The notes: generated by a model from the letters alone, not told the origin. Counted from the first letter of the stretch, positions 32,381 to 40,987 are shown. The stretch: 64,000 bases of DNA from an uncultured Chloroflexota bacterium (GCA_902786265.1 CADACE010000002.1:62001-126000), one strand, 5' to 3'. Numbers and translations: made by a program.

Positions 32381-34855
32381 ATGGGCGGCAGGAACCCTTT
32401 ATCAAAATTCGGAGAAATAACATATACGCATATTCAAAACAGGAAAGACGCTGTATATGTACCGCTTCCTGCATGGCTGAATGAAAAAACGATTTCTCTT
32501 CTTTCAGATCAAAATATTCACCTGCTCTTTCACCATCAGCGGAAAGCGATAGAATCTGTTTATAACGGCGAAAACACCGTGATTTCCACCGGAACATCCA
32601 GTGGGAAAAGTCTCTGCTATCAAATACCGCTCATCGAAATGCTGCTTTCCGATGAATCCGCGACAGCGATCCTGATTTTTCCTACCAAAGCACTGACCCA
32701 GGACCAGCACCGCAGTCTCACCAGACTCTTCCCGGAAAAAGCCGATAAGATTGCCATTTATGACGGCGACACGCCGAAACAGCTCCGCAGCCGGATACGC
32801 GCACAGGCGCGCATTATTCTCACCAATCCGGATATGCTCCACATGGGTATTCTTCCCTACCATCCCGGATGGAGTGAATTCTTTTCCCACCTCAAATGGA
32901 TCGTATTCGATGAAATTCATATCTATAAAGGTGTCTTCGGAGCCCATACGGCCAATGTTATCCGCAGAGCCAAACGGATCGCTCATCACTATAAAAGCGA
33001 TCCCCGGTTTATATTTTGCAGCGCGACCGTATCCAACGGGAAAAATCTTGCCGAGAAGCTGACGGATGAAACATTTACCGCCATTACGGAAGACGATTCC
33101 GGCAGCGGCAGGAGAGAGATCTCATTCCTGAATCCGCCAATCATCAATGAAGAGCTTCAGCTCCGGGCCGGAGCAATTTCCATAGCGGCACAAACAGCAA
33201 AATCCCTGTTGGAATCCAGCCGGCAGATCCTGCTTTTCTGCCAGTCAAGGCAATCCGTCGAATTCACTGTGCGGCGCCTTCGGGATTATGATGTCGACGC
33301 GTCCGGTTACCGCTCCGGCTATCTCGCACGGGAACGCAGAGCCATCGAATCCGGGCTGAAATCCGGCGAATCCCGCTGCATCGCAGCTACCAACGCCTTG
33401 GAACTGGGGATGGATATCGGCGGGATCGACGCGGTGATTTCAATCGGTTATCCCGGCTCCTTTTCAGCGCTGATGCAGCGGCAGGGCAGGGCAGGACGGC
33501 GCAGCGGAGATTCACGGTTTATCCTGATCGGGACACAGACTCCCACGGACCAATACATCATCAACCATCCTGATTTTCTGTTTGAAAAGCGTTACGAACC
33601 GGTACTGATCGATCCGGACAATCTGCTGATCCTCATTCAGCATCTCCAATGCGCTCTGTTTGAACTTCCGTTCACGATCGGCGAAGCATACGGCAGTCTG
33701 AGTGCTGAGGAGACAGAAGACCTGATGAATTATTTTGCCGCACAGGGAATCGCGCGCTTCAGCGGAGGACGGTATTTTTGGATGGACAGCGGACAGCCGC
33801 AGGCGACTGTTTCCCTGCGCAACGCGGGACTTCATCGCATCGGTATCATGAGCGATGAATCGGGCAAACCGGAACTGATCGGCGAAGTTGATCAATCCTC
33901 CGCATACTGGATGGTCCATCCGGGCGCAATATACTATCATAACGGTGTCTCTTATCTGATCAAAGACCTCGACCTGAAGTCAAATATCGCATCCGCTAAA
34001 CGCTTTATCGCGTCCTATTCCACGGAAGCACAAAAACAGACAAAGATCACGGTCAATGAGATCCTGACGACAAAAGATCAGCCCGGAGCAGAGATCCTTA
34101 CCGCGGCCATAACCGTCCATTCGCAGGTCATCAGTTACAAAAAAATCGACAACGAAACCCGTCAGACGCTGGAAGTAAACCCGCTGGATCTGCCGGAGGA
34201 AATACTTGAAACCAAGGCTTACATCATGGTTTTGAAGGATGAATTCCGCGAAGAGCTGCGCTCCAGTCTCCAATGGAATTCCGACCGGAATGATTACGGT
34301 CCGGAATGGAACACGATACGGGCCCTGATCATTGAGCGGGACCACCATGAATGCACTTTATGTCATACAAAAGGTTCCGTTTCCATGCTGCATGTCCATC
34401 ACATCCAACCTTTCCGCAGTTTCACCGATAAACGTAAAGCCAATGATCCCGCAAACCTTGTTACGCTCTGCCCGGACTGCCACCGCCGTGTTGAGCAGAA
34501 TGTCCAGATGCGCAGCGGGCTTGCCGGTTATGCCGCGGCATTTCATCAGCTGGCAGCCCTTTTTATTGAATGTGATCCGGGAGACCTGAATATTGCCATA
34601 GAGCCGGATTGCGTTGATTTTGAAGGACGCTCCGCTGTATTTATATACGAAAACACACCGGGCGGTATCGGTCTGTCCCAGGCGATCAGTGAAAAATGCG
34701 AAGAGATCAATGAAGCTGTCGTCAGCCTCATCCGCAGCTGTCCCTGTACAGACGGATGCCCGGGCTGTGTCGGAGCAGCCGGAGAAAACGGGACGGGCGG
34801 TAAAGCAGAAGCAATTGCCATCTGCCGGGCCATCGGGGAAGTTCATCATGAGTGA
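32381..34855 (+). CDS. MrfA/YprA-like (Hrq1-type) DNA helicase with embedded HNH nuclease domain
   Basis: The 824-residue protein is a superfamily 2 DNA helicase of the MrfA/Hrq1 group, which in Bacillus acts in a repair pathway for mitomycin adducts. It has Walker A GTSSGKS (about 71-77), DEIH (about 177-180), SATVSNGKNLAEKL and the motif VI QRQGRAGRRSGD, then the C-terminal MZB/DUF1998 region with FIYENTPGGIGLSQA and a four-cysteine cluster CPCTDGCPGC (about 786-795). Between them, at about 640-710, is an HNH nuclease module: CTLC, HVHHIQPF, NLVTLCPDCHRR, with all zinc and catalytic residues present. It appears inserted inside the DUF1998 part. I placed the start at ATG 32381, after CGGAGAG. 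The mrfB-like gene overlaps its end by eight bases. Confidence 0.9.
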   Translation: MGGRNPLSKFGEITYTHIQNRKDAVYVPLPAWLNEKTISLLSDQNIHLLFHHQRKAIESVYNGENTVISTGTSSGKSLCYQIPLIEMLLSDESATAILIFPTKALTQDQHRSLTRLFPEKADKIAIYDGDTPKQLRSRIRAQARIILTNPDMLHMGILPYHPGWSEFFSHLKWIVFDEIHIYKGVFGAHTANVIRRAKRIAHHYKSDPRFIFCSATVSNGKNLAEKLTDETFTAITEDDSGSGRREISFLNPPIINEELQLRAGAISIAAQTAKSLLESSRQILLFCQSRQSVEFTVRRLRDYDVDASGYRSGYLARERRAIESGLKSGESRCIAATNALELGMDIGGIDAVISIGYPGSFSALMQRQGRAGRRSGDSRFILIGTQTPTDQYIINHPDFLFEKRYEPVLIDPDNLLILIQHLQCALFELPFTIGEAYGSLSAEETEDLMNYFAAQGIARFSGGRYFWMDSGQPQATVSLRNAGLHRIGIMSDESGKPELIGEVDQSSAYWMVHPGAIYYHNGVSYLIKDLDLKSNIASAKRFIASYSTEAQKQTKITVNEILTTKDQPGAEILTAAITVHSQVISYKKIDNETRQTLEVNPLDLPEEILETKAYIMVLKDEFREELRSSLQWNSDRNDYGPEWNTIRALIIERDHHECTLCHTKGSVSMLHVHHIQPFRSFTDKRKANDPANLVTLCPDCHRRVEQNVQMRSGLAGYAAAFHQLAALFIECDPGDLNIAIEPDCVDFEGRSAVFIYENTPGGIGLSQAISEKCEEINEAVVSLIRSCPCTDGCPGCVGAAGENGTGGKAEAIAICRAIGEVHHE

Positions 34856-36044
34856 TATTCTCTCCAAACTGAAAGCGCTTGGGGTAACGAAAGGCATGCC
34901 GGAGAATGTGAAACCACCGGAGAAATCTGTCACTGAGCAGGCACAAATGGACGCATTGCTCCGAACCTTCCCAAACGGATTGGTCGTGGAAAATGATCAT
35001 GGCTATGCTTTTATCAACCGGCTCCGCCAGCCGCTTTCCCGGCCGCACGGACTGGTTGATATGGAGAATATTCTTCAATTTTCACCGTTGTTTGATTCTA
35101 TCATGGAATTACACGTCGAAAAAAAGGAAGATACACTGGCATTTGACACAGAAACTTCCGGCCTTTCCAACGGCAGCGGCAGCTTTATTTTCATGATGGG
35201 GCTGGGGTATTTTGAAAAGGATGAATATGTTGTCGACCAGCTGATTCTTCCGGACCTAAGCGCGGAATCCGCTTTTTTGCGCCAGACAGAGCTGATTTTC
35301 AGCCGCTATCCGGTGCTGCTCAGCTACAACGGAAAAGGCTTCGATATTCCCATGCTGCAGTCACGGCTGCATTTCCATTTGTTTCCTGATTTCACGAAAG
35401 AGATCGCCCATATTGACCTGCTGAACCTGACCCGGCGGTATTGGAAGCCCTCACTCGGAAGCGTCCGCCTTGCCAATATCGAACAATATATACTCAAGCT
35501 GCAGCGCGGAGATGAAGAAGTCCCGGGATACCTTGCGCCGGAGCTTTACCGTGACTTCTTGCGTGACGGAGATGCTGAACATATATCAGGGGTGGCATAC
35601 CATAACCAAATCGATGTCGTCAGCCTTTCGGCATTTCTGCTCTATCTGAATGATCTTGCTGCCCGTGGGGAAAGCGACCCTGCAGTCATGGTCGGCAGCG
35701 GTATGCATGAGCCGGCATTACTTCGCCATAATCTTTCGTTTTTCTCCGGAAAAGTCATTTCTGAGATCGATGGATTTACTGATAAAGAAAAAAAGTCCAT
35801 CGCATCCGGATTCATGAAATCGGGTGAAACGGAAAAAGCCCTGCCGATCCTTGAAAACCTTGCCGCAGGCGGCGACCAGGATGCCGCTTCAAAGCTAATG
35901 AAATATTATCTGAAAACAAAAGACAGGGAAAAATTCGAACAGTACAAAACGCTCGTCATCCGCCTGACCGAACAGGACGAGACCATCGGAAAATGGTCAA
36001 AGATCGATAAGATCGAAAAACTGCAAAACACAGTGATCCGCTGA
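34848..36044 (+). CDS. MrfB/YprB-like DnaQ-fold exonuclease with C-terminal TPR-like region
   Basis: The 398-residue product matches the YprB/MrfB family (RNase_H-like, PF13482), the exonuclease partner of MrfA. Catalytic acidic residues are seen in TLAFDTETSGLSNGSGSFIFMMGLGYFE (DxE), VLLSYNGKGFDIPMLQSRL and YHNQIDVVSLSAFLLYL, matching the D-E-D-x-D pattern of DnaQ-fold nucleases. The last 80 residues form TPR-like helices (SGETEKALPILENLAAGGDQDAASKLMKYYLK), also known from MrfB. Translation is coupled to the helicase gene through an eight-base overlap (ATGAGTGA), with GGGGAAG upstream of the ATG. A role in excision repair together with the helicase is the natural inference. Confidence 0.88.
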   Translation: MSDILSKLKALGVTKGMPENVKPPEKSVTEQAQMDALLRTFPNGLVVENDHGYAFINRLRQPLSRPHGLVDMENILQFSPLFDSIMELHVEKKEDTLAFDTETSGLSNGSGSFIFMMGLGYFEKDEYVVDQLILPDLSAESAFLRQTELIFSRYPVLLSYNGKGFDIPMLQSRLHFHLFPDFTKEIAHIDLLNLTRRYWKPSLGSVRLANIEQYILKLQRGDEEVPGYLAPELYRDFLRDGDAEHISGVAYHNQIDVVSLSAFLLYLNDLAARGESDPAVMVGSGMHEPALLRHNLSFFSGKVISEIDGFTDKEKKSIASGFMKSGETEKALPILENLAAGGDQDAASKLMKYYLKTKDREKFEQYKTLVIRLTEQDETIGKWSKIDKIEKLQNTVIR

Positions 36045-36189
36045 AAAATACTTCGGGATATACCGGAACCGCGATGCGAAGTTTTCGGACATCCCGGCAA
36101 TTCGGTCTTCTGATATTCCCTGTCGGAAGTATTTACCCGGGCCGTTTTTTCATTTATACCTGACCATTTATACTTGAGAAATATAAAGA

Positions 36190-36222
36190 AAAAAACGTCT
36201 GTCACAGTCAGGTACAGGCGTT
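36190..36222 (-). terminator. Second terminator downstream of the 6S RNA candidate
   Basis: On the minus strand AAACGCCTGT pairs with ACAGACGTTT (one mismatch) around an 11-base loop, followed by a run of Ts. It lies just beyond the T-run that ends the 6S RNA candidate. The rest of 36045-36189 has no gene; it contains only short dyads such as AAATACTTC with GGAAGTATTT. Confidence 0.65.
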
Positions 36223-36223
36223 T

Positions 36224-36406
36224 AAAAAAACCCCCCAACGTGCCGTTATCCGCCATGTTTTTGAACCTGCAAAGACGCAGGATGGTGTTCCCCGCACTGA
36301 CGCTGCCTTGGCTCAGGCCTATCGCATTACCAGTAGATCAAGAAGAACTCCTTTTTGATAGTGTTGGCTCAAACGCATTAGCGGCCTCGCGAACACACCA
36401 GGGTTA
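36224..36406 (-). ncRNA. ssrS: 6S RNA candidate
   Basis: This 183-nt minus-strand RNA fits 6S RNA, which mimics an open promoter and binds the housekeeping RNA polymerase. The 5' end AACCCTGGTGTG pairs with the 3' segment CACGTTGGGGGGTT to make the closing stem, with one bulge. Next come GTTCGCGAGGC on the 5' side, as in the conserved 5' part of 6S RNA, and, on the 3' side of the central bubble, a small hairpin CCTGC-GTCTTT-GCAGG, comparable to the hairpin there in many 6S RNAs. An apical hairpin ATCAA...TTGAT lies near the middle. The closing stem runs straight into seven Us. A well-placed promoter precedes it. It is neither tRNA, tmRNA nor SRP RNA by motif inspection. Confidence 0.72.
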
Positions 36407-36412
36407 ACAAAT

Positions 36413-36441
36413 AGTTTAACCGATTTTTTTATTTTTGTGAA
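36413..36441 (-). promoter_or_regulatory. Promoter of the 6S RNA candidate
   Basis: On the minus strand TTCACA (36441-36436) and TAAACT (36418-36413) are separated by 17 bases. The predicted start near 36406 coincides with the first base of the closing stem. Confidence 0.65.
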
Positions 36442-36518
36442 GGGTAAAAGTCAATGAAAAAGGCGTTTTTCTGTAATATTCTTTTCTCCTGTGACACTGT
36501 CCTCCCTGGCTGCCATTA

Positions 36519-36555
36519 AAATGATCCCCCGGCATTTCTGCCGGGGGATCGTTTT
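36519..36555 (-). terminator. Terminator of the hydrogenase operon
   Basis: GATCCCCCGGCA and TGCCGGGGGATC form a perfect 12-bp stem with a TTTC loop, 28 bases past the hydA stop codon. The minus-strand side ends in ATTTTAA; the plus-strand side ends in GTTTT. Confidence 0.85.
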
Positions 36556-36577
36556 ACAAATATTTGGTCTTTGAGGT

Positions 36578-38353
36578 TCAGTCGTTGAAACCTACACGAG
36601 CGGCATAGGTAGTATGCAGCAGTTCGTGAGACTTGTGAGAATTCGGTTCGCCGAGGAACTTTTCGTACAGTTCAGCAATCTGCGGATTGTTATGGGACTG
36701 ACGGATCGTCTGGCGTTCATCTTCGGAATACAGAGCTTTCGCCCGCTTTTCCTTGTAAGTATCAAGGATGTTATCCTCTTCATTCGGCAGGAAGCACGGA
36801 CGGACATACGGCTGACCGCCGCCATTGATACAACCGCCCGGGCAGCCCATGATTTCAATGAACTGATATTTGGACGTACCATTGCGGATCTCATCCAGCA
36901 GGACCTTCGCGGATTTCATACCGGAAGCGATTGCCACATTCACAACTGTGCCGTTGATATCGATCGCGGCTTCGCGGATACCGGCGTCATGACCGCGGAC
37001 TTCCGTGAATTCGATCTTCTCATATTCTTTGCCGGTCAGCTTGAAGTAGACAGTACGCAGAGCAGCTTCCATCACACCACCGGTAACACCGAAGATCACA
37101 CCGGCACCGGTGTAATCACCCATGATATCCGGATCCCAGTCTTCATCGGGCAGACGGTTGTACATGATACCGGCGCGCTTGATCATCTTCGCGAGTTCGC
37201 GGGTCGTGATGACAGCGTCGACATCCGGGATCCCGTTGACCTTTTCCTGTTCGCGTTTGCTTTCGAACTTCTTGGCGATACAAGGCATAACGGAGACAAC
37301 GAAGACGTCCTGCGGATCGTACCCGTGCTGTTCAGCCCAGTAGGACTTGATGATGGCACCCTGCATCTGATGCGGGGATTTGCAGGAGGAAAGGTGATCC
37401 AGCAGATCGCCGTAGTTGTATTCAGCATAGTTGATCCAGCCCGGGGAGCAGGAGGTGATCATCGGCAGCACGCCGTTGTTGGTCAGACGGTGCAGCAGTT
37501 CGGTTCCTTCTTCCATGATGGTCAGGTCAGCACCGAAGTTGACGTCATAGATCTTTTCGAAGCCGAGGCGGCGGAGAGCTGCGATCATCTTGCCGGTGGT
37601 CGGAGTGCCGATCGCATTTCCGAATTCTTCACCGATAGCGGCACGAACAGCCGGGGCAACCTGGCAGACAACGTGTTTGCCGGCTTTGATGGCGGCATCG
37701 ACTTTGTCGATCTCGGATTTTTCCATCAGAGCACCGGTCGGGCAGACATTGACACACTGACCGCACTGGATACACGGGGAATTGGCAAAGCTGCGGTTTT
37801 CAGCAGGGGAGACGATGGTCTTGAACCCGCGGTTTTCGAAACCGAGGATGCCGAGGCCGTGAGCATTGGCACAGCGGGCAATGCAGCGTCCGCAGAGGAT
37901 ACACTTGGAGGTATCGCGGACCAGAGCCGGGGCGATCTCATCGAGAGTCGTTGCAGACTTTACACCCTGGTAAGCACCTTCGCGGGCACCAACGAGCTGG
38001 GCGACATGCAGCAGTTCACAGTGGCCGTTTTTGCCGCACTGCTGGCAGTTTACATTATGGTTGGACAGAAGCAGTTCAACGCTTCGTCTCCGGGCCTGAA
38101 CAGACTTCGGGTCGGAGATACGGATCTCCATTCCTTCGCTGATCGGGAAAACACAGCTCGCGACAAGTCCGCGGGCACCGCCGCCGGTAGCGGCGACAAG
38201 GCAGACGCGGCAGGAACCCACATTGCATTCCCCATGGTTAAAGGTGCACAGAGAGGGGATCTCATAACCGCATTTCTTCGCAGCTTCAAGAACCGTAAGA
38301 CCGGCTTCCACCTGATAGGGTTGGCCTTCGATCTTAATATTAACTAATGACAT
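36578..38353 (-). CDS. hydA: [FeFe]-hydrogenase catalytic subunit of an electron-bifurcating complex
   Basis: This 591-residue subunit carries the H-cluster that makes or uses H2. In order it has an N-terminal [2Fe-2S] domain (CGYEIPSLC, CNVGSCRVC), a His-Cys [4Fe-4S] domain (HNVNCQQCGKNGHC), a 2x[4Fe-4S] domain (CILCGRCIARC and CIQCGQCVNVCPTG) and the H-cluster domain with motif 1 TSCSPGW (about residue 300), motif 2 MPCIAKKFE (about 354) and motif 3 EIMGCPGGCINGGGQP (about 500). Motif 1 has SCSP rather than SCCP. With HydB and HydC it should couple NAD(H) and ferredoxin to H2. I chose ATG 38353 because GGGAGGA lies five bases upstream. The gene is last in the operon and lies 13 bases after hydB. 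Confidence 0.94.
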   Translation of the reverse strand: MSLVNIKIEGQPYQVEAGLTVLEAAKKCGYEIPSLCTFNHGECNVGSCRVCLVAATGGGARGLVASCVFPISEGMEIRISDPKSVQARRRSVELLLSNHNVNCQQCGKNGHCELLHVAQLVGAREGAYQGVKSATTLDEIAPALVRDTSKCILCGRCIARCANAHGLGILGFENRGFKTIVSPAENRSFANSPCIQCGQCVNVCPTGALMEKSEIDKVDAAIKAGKHVVCQVAPAVRAAIGEEFGNAIGTPTTGKMIAALRRLGFEKIYDVNFGADLTIMEEGTELLHRLTNNGVLPMITSCSPGWINYAEYNYGDLLDHLSSCKSPHQMQGAIIKSYWAEQHGYDPQDVFVVSVMPCIAKKFESKREQEKVNGIPDVDAVITTRELAKMIKRAGIMYNRLPDEDWDPDIMGDYTGAGVIFGVTGGVMEAALRTVYFKLTGKEYEKIEFTEVRGHDAGIREAAIDINGTVVNVAIASGMKSAKVLLDEIRNGTSKYQFIEIMGCPGGCINGGGQPYVRPCFLPNEEDNILDTYKEKRAKALYSEDERQTIRQSHNNPQIAELYEKFLGEPNSHKSHELLHTTYAARVGFND

Positions 38354-38366
38354 GAAATCCTCCCTT

Positions 38367-40253
38367 TTATTTCTTGCTGATTGCACCGAACTTGCAGGTG
38401 GCTATACAGGCACCGCACTTCACACAGACGCTCGCGTCGATCTTCATGGAAGCAAGCTTGTGTTTCGGAGCGATATAATCTGTCCTGGTAATGCAGTTCG
38501 CCGGGCAGCCCTTCGCGCACATACCGCAGCCGATACACTTTTCAGGATCGATCACGTAGGACATCAGCTTCTTGCAGACATGGGCCGGACATTTCTTGTC
38601 GACGATATGGGCGATATATTCATCGCGGAAATGAGCAACGGTGGAATTGATCGGGTTCGCGGAAGTCTGACCGAGCGCGCACAGGGAATTGGTTTTCACG
38701 GTGTCGCTGAGTTCTTCCAGCTCTTCCAGATCATGCATGGTGCCTTTACCTTCGCAGATGCGGGTCAGGATCTCAAGCATGCGCTTGGTACCGATACGGC
38801 AGGGTGTGCACTTACCGCAGGATTCGTCGCAGATGAATTCCATATAGAATTTCGCGACGTCAACCATACAGTTGTCTTCATCCATGACGATGGCACCGCC
38901 GGAGCCCATCATGGAGCCCTTGGCGACCAGGTTGTCGAAATCGATCGGTTCATCGAGATATTCTTCGGTCAGACAACCGCCGGAAGGACCGCCGGTCTGA
39001 ATGGCTTTGAATTTCTTATCGTTCGGGATACCGCCGCCGATGTCATAGATCAGTTCACGGAGGGTGGTGCCCATCGGAACTTCGACCAGACCGACATTGT
39101 TGACCTTACCGCCGAGGGCGAACACTTTCGTGCCCTTGGACTTTTCGGTACCGACGGAAGCAAATTCAGCAGCACCGTTGCGGAGAATATACGGAACACA
39201 AGCCAGTGTTTCCACGTTGTTCACGCAGGTCGGTTTGTCCCACAGACCCTTCACAGCCGGGAACGGCGGACGCGGGCGGGGCATGCCGCGTTTGCCCTGG
39301 ATGGAGTTCAGCAGAGCTGTTTCTTCACCGCAGACAAAGGCACCGGCACCGAGGCGCAGGTGGCAGCGGAAGCTGAAATTGGTACCCATGATGTTGTCAC
39401 CCAACAGGCCCATTTCCTCGGCTTCCTTAATGGCAATGCGCAGACGTTTGACCGCGATCGGGTATTCCGCACGGACATAGAAGTAACCGTTGCTGGCACC
39501 GAACGCATAACCGGCAATGACCATACCTTCGATAACTGCCAGCGGATTACCTTCCAGAATGGAACGATCCATGAACGCACCGGGGTCGCCTTCATCGCCG
39601 TTGCAGACGATGTATTTTTCAGCGCTTTCGACGTTCTTCGCGAACTGCCATTTCCGGCCGGTCGGGAAGCCCGCACCGCCGCGGCCGCGAAGGCCGGAGG
39701 CCAGAACTTCGTCGATAACTTCCTGCGGGTCCATGCTCAAAGCACGGCGCAGGCCCTGGAAACCGCCCATACCGAGCGCTTCGTTGATATCTTCCGGATT
39801 GATAACACCGCAGCCATGCAGGGCAATGCGCTTCTGTTTTTTATAGAAGTTGATGTTATCCTGTTTGATGACCTTTTCATGAGTCGCGGGATCGACATAA
39901 AGCAGACGTTCGACGACTTCGCCGCCGATGATGTCTTTTTCAACGATCTCTTCAACATCATCGATCTTGACCAGACGATAGAGTGTATCTTCCGGATAGA
40001 TCTTCACGAAAGGTCCCTGAGAACAGAAACCAAAGCAGCCGACGAGGTTGACAGTTGCTTTGTCAGCAACACCGCGGGCAGCCAGAACTTCTTCAAACTT
40101 TTCTTTGATTTTGTCAGAGTGGCTGCTCAGACAACCGGTACCGCCGCAAAGGACGATGTGACGCTTGCCGTCAAGACCTTTGATTTTTTCATCAAAAGCC
40201 TTTGTGCAGGCATCGATTTTTTCATTCAGGTTTTCAACTGATTTGATGATCAT
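38367..40253 (-). CDS. hydB: Bifurcating hydrogenase NADH-binding subunit (NuoF-like)
   Basis: The 628-residue subunit holds the flavin and NAD sites of the complex. It contains a thioredoxin-like [2Fe-2S] domain (CGGTGCLSS and GCFGFCSQGP), the NuoF core with FMN/NADH motifs SGLRGRGGAGFPTGRKW and NGDEGDPGAFMDR and PRPRPPFPAVKGLWDKPTCVNNVET, the cluster motif ESCGKCTPCRIG, and a C-terminal 2x[4Fe-4S] ferredoxin domain (CIGCGMCAKGCP and CVKCGACIATCKFG). This is the architecture of HydB from Thermotoga and of HndC. It overlaps hydC by four bases. Confidence 0.94.
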   Translation of the reverse strand: MIIKSVENLNEKIDACTKAFDEKIKGLDGKRHIVLCGGTGCLSSHSDKIKEKFEEVLAARGVADKATVNLVGCFGFCSQGPFVKIYPEDTLYRLVKIDDVEEIVEKDIIGGEVVERLLYVDPATHEKVIKQDNINFYKKQKRIALHGCGVINPEDINEALGMGGFQGLRRALSMDPQEVIDEVLASGLRGRGGAGFPTGRKWQFAKNVESAEKYIVCNGDEGDPGAFMDRSILEGNPLAVIEGMVIAGYAFGASNGYFYVRAEYPIAVKRLRIAIKEAEEMGLLGDNIMGTNFSFRCHLRLGAGAFVCGEETALLNSIQGKRGMPRPRPPFPAVKGLWDKPTCVNNVETLACVPYILRNGAAEFASVGTEKSKGTKVFALGGKVNNVGLVEVPMGTTLRELIYDIGGGIPNDKKFKAIQTGGPSGGCLTEEYLDEPIDFDNLVAKGSMMGSGGAIVMDEDNCMVDVAKFYMEFICDESCGKCTPCRIGTKRMLEILTRICEGKGTMHDLEELEELSDTVKTNSLCALGQTSANPINSTVAHFRDEYIAHIVDKKCPAHVCKKLMSYVIDPEKCIGCGMCAKGCPANCITRTDYIAPKHKLASMKIDASVCVKCGACIATCKFGAISKK

Positions 40254-40747
40254 GCTGCCGCTTCCTTTGCTTTGTATTCATCGATGACAGCTTTCACCTT
40301 GTCAACGCTCATCTTGGGATATACTGTCCCATTGATACTTACTGCCGGGGCAATACCGCAGGCACCAATGCAGCGAAGTGCATCAAGCGTAAAGAGACCA
40401 TCTTCTGAAGTCTCTCCCGGATTGATCTTGAGGATCTCCGAAAACTTGTCGATGACTTGCTGTGCGCCTTTGACGTAACAAGCAGTACCGAGGCAGCATC
40501 CAATGACATACTTGCCCTTGGGTGTTAAAGAAAAGAACGAATAGAAAGTCACAACACCGTAAATTTCAGCAACGGAAATATTTGTTTCTTTGGAAACGAT
40601 TTCCTGAACTTCCAACGGAATGTAACCATATTCGTTCTGAATATCACTCAGGATCATCATGAGAGGAGTATTCTCATTGTCATAACGATGACAGATCTCG
40701 GTGATAGTCTGTACAGCACTTTCGCTTAATTTGGCCATAAACACCAT
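40250..40747 (-). CDS. hydC: Bifurcating hydrogenase small subunit (NuoE-like)
   Basis: The 165-residue protein is a thioredoxin-fold [2Fe-2S] subunit related to NuoE. Cluster ligands are in GCCLGTACYVKGA and ALRCIGACGIAP, and the helical front region reads YGYIPLEVQEIVSKETNISVAEIYGVVTFYSFF, typical of the family. It is the first gene of hydCBA. Two in-frame starts are possible: ATG 40747, taken here, and ATG 40738; the GGAG at 40749-40752 is too close to the first and somewhat far from the second, so the choice is uncertain by three residues. Confidence 0.92.
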   Translation of the reverse strand: MVFMAKLSESAVQTITEICHRYDNENTPLMMILSDIQNEYGYIPLEVQEIVSKETNISVAEIYGVVTFYSFFSLTPKGKYVIGCCLGTACYVKGAQQVIDKFSEILKINPGETSEDGLFTLDALRCIGACGIAPAVSINGTVYPKMSVDKVKAVIDEYKAKEAAA

Positions 40748-40772
40748 TCTCCATTTCTTCTCGCTTGCGACA

Positions 40773-40816
40773 AAAATATGCCAAAATGCATATTTTGACT
40801 GAACAAGTAAATTATA
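40773..40816 (-). promoter_or_regulatory. hydCBA promoter -10 box and leader palindrome
   Basis: TATAAT on the minus strand (40816-40811) is the likely -10 box; the -35 region is weak. Between it and hydC lies the palindrome AAAATATGC / GCATATTTT (40773-40796, six-base loop), a candidate operator or leader hairpin. It does not match the Rex consensus. A second dyad, CATGATT / AATCATG at 40884-40909, lies further upstream. Confidence 0.45.
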
Positions 40817-40926
40817 CCATCATTTTTCTGAAGAACATCACCTCACTGCATGTCATTTGATATTACACGAACATGATATAAGGCATGATTTAAAAAAATC
40901 CCAATCATGTATTTCGTACCAAACTG

Positions 40927-40974
40927 TTGACAAATTATTTGAATTGCATATACTTATGAATAGTTGTTCATATG
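40927..40974 (+). promoter_or_regulatory. Promoter and ArsR/SmtB-type operator of the metal operon
   Basis: TTGACA (40927-40932) and TATACT (40949-40954) are 16 bases apart. Directly after the -10 box lies the imperfect dyad TATGAATA-GT-TGTTCATA (about 40956-40973), which closely matches the 12-2-12 operators bound by SmtB/CzrA-type repressors. Its place over the transcription start fits repression by the ArsR-family protein encoded next. Confidence 0.75.
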
Positions 40975-40987
40975 TTGCGAGGTTGAT

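Noticed and set aside
32381..34855. HNH motif as a homing endonuclease or intein inside the helicase
   Set aside because: There are no intein splice-junction residues, and the module is about 70 to 100 residues long and continuous with the domain around it. A simple domain insertion is the better explanation.
36224..36406. The structured RNA as SRP RNA, tmRNA or RNase P RNA
   Set aside because: It lacks the GGAAGGAAGCAGCC tetraloop region of SRP RNA, the alanyl-tRNA-like ends of tmRNA and the GAGGAAAGTCC core of RNase P RNA; length, closing stem and T-run fit 6S RNA better.
36614..40241. Two long plus-strand open frames (577 and 629 codons) opposite hydA and hydB
   Set aside because: They are antisense shadows of strongly conserved hydrogenase genes with biased codon use; no promoter or ribosome binding site precedes them.
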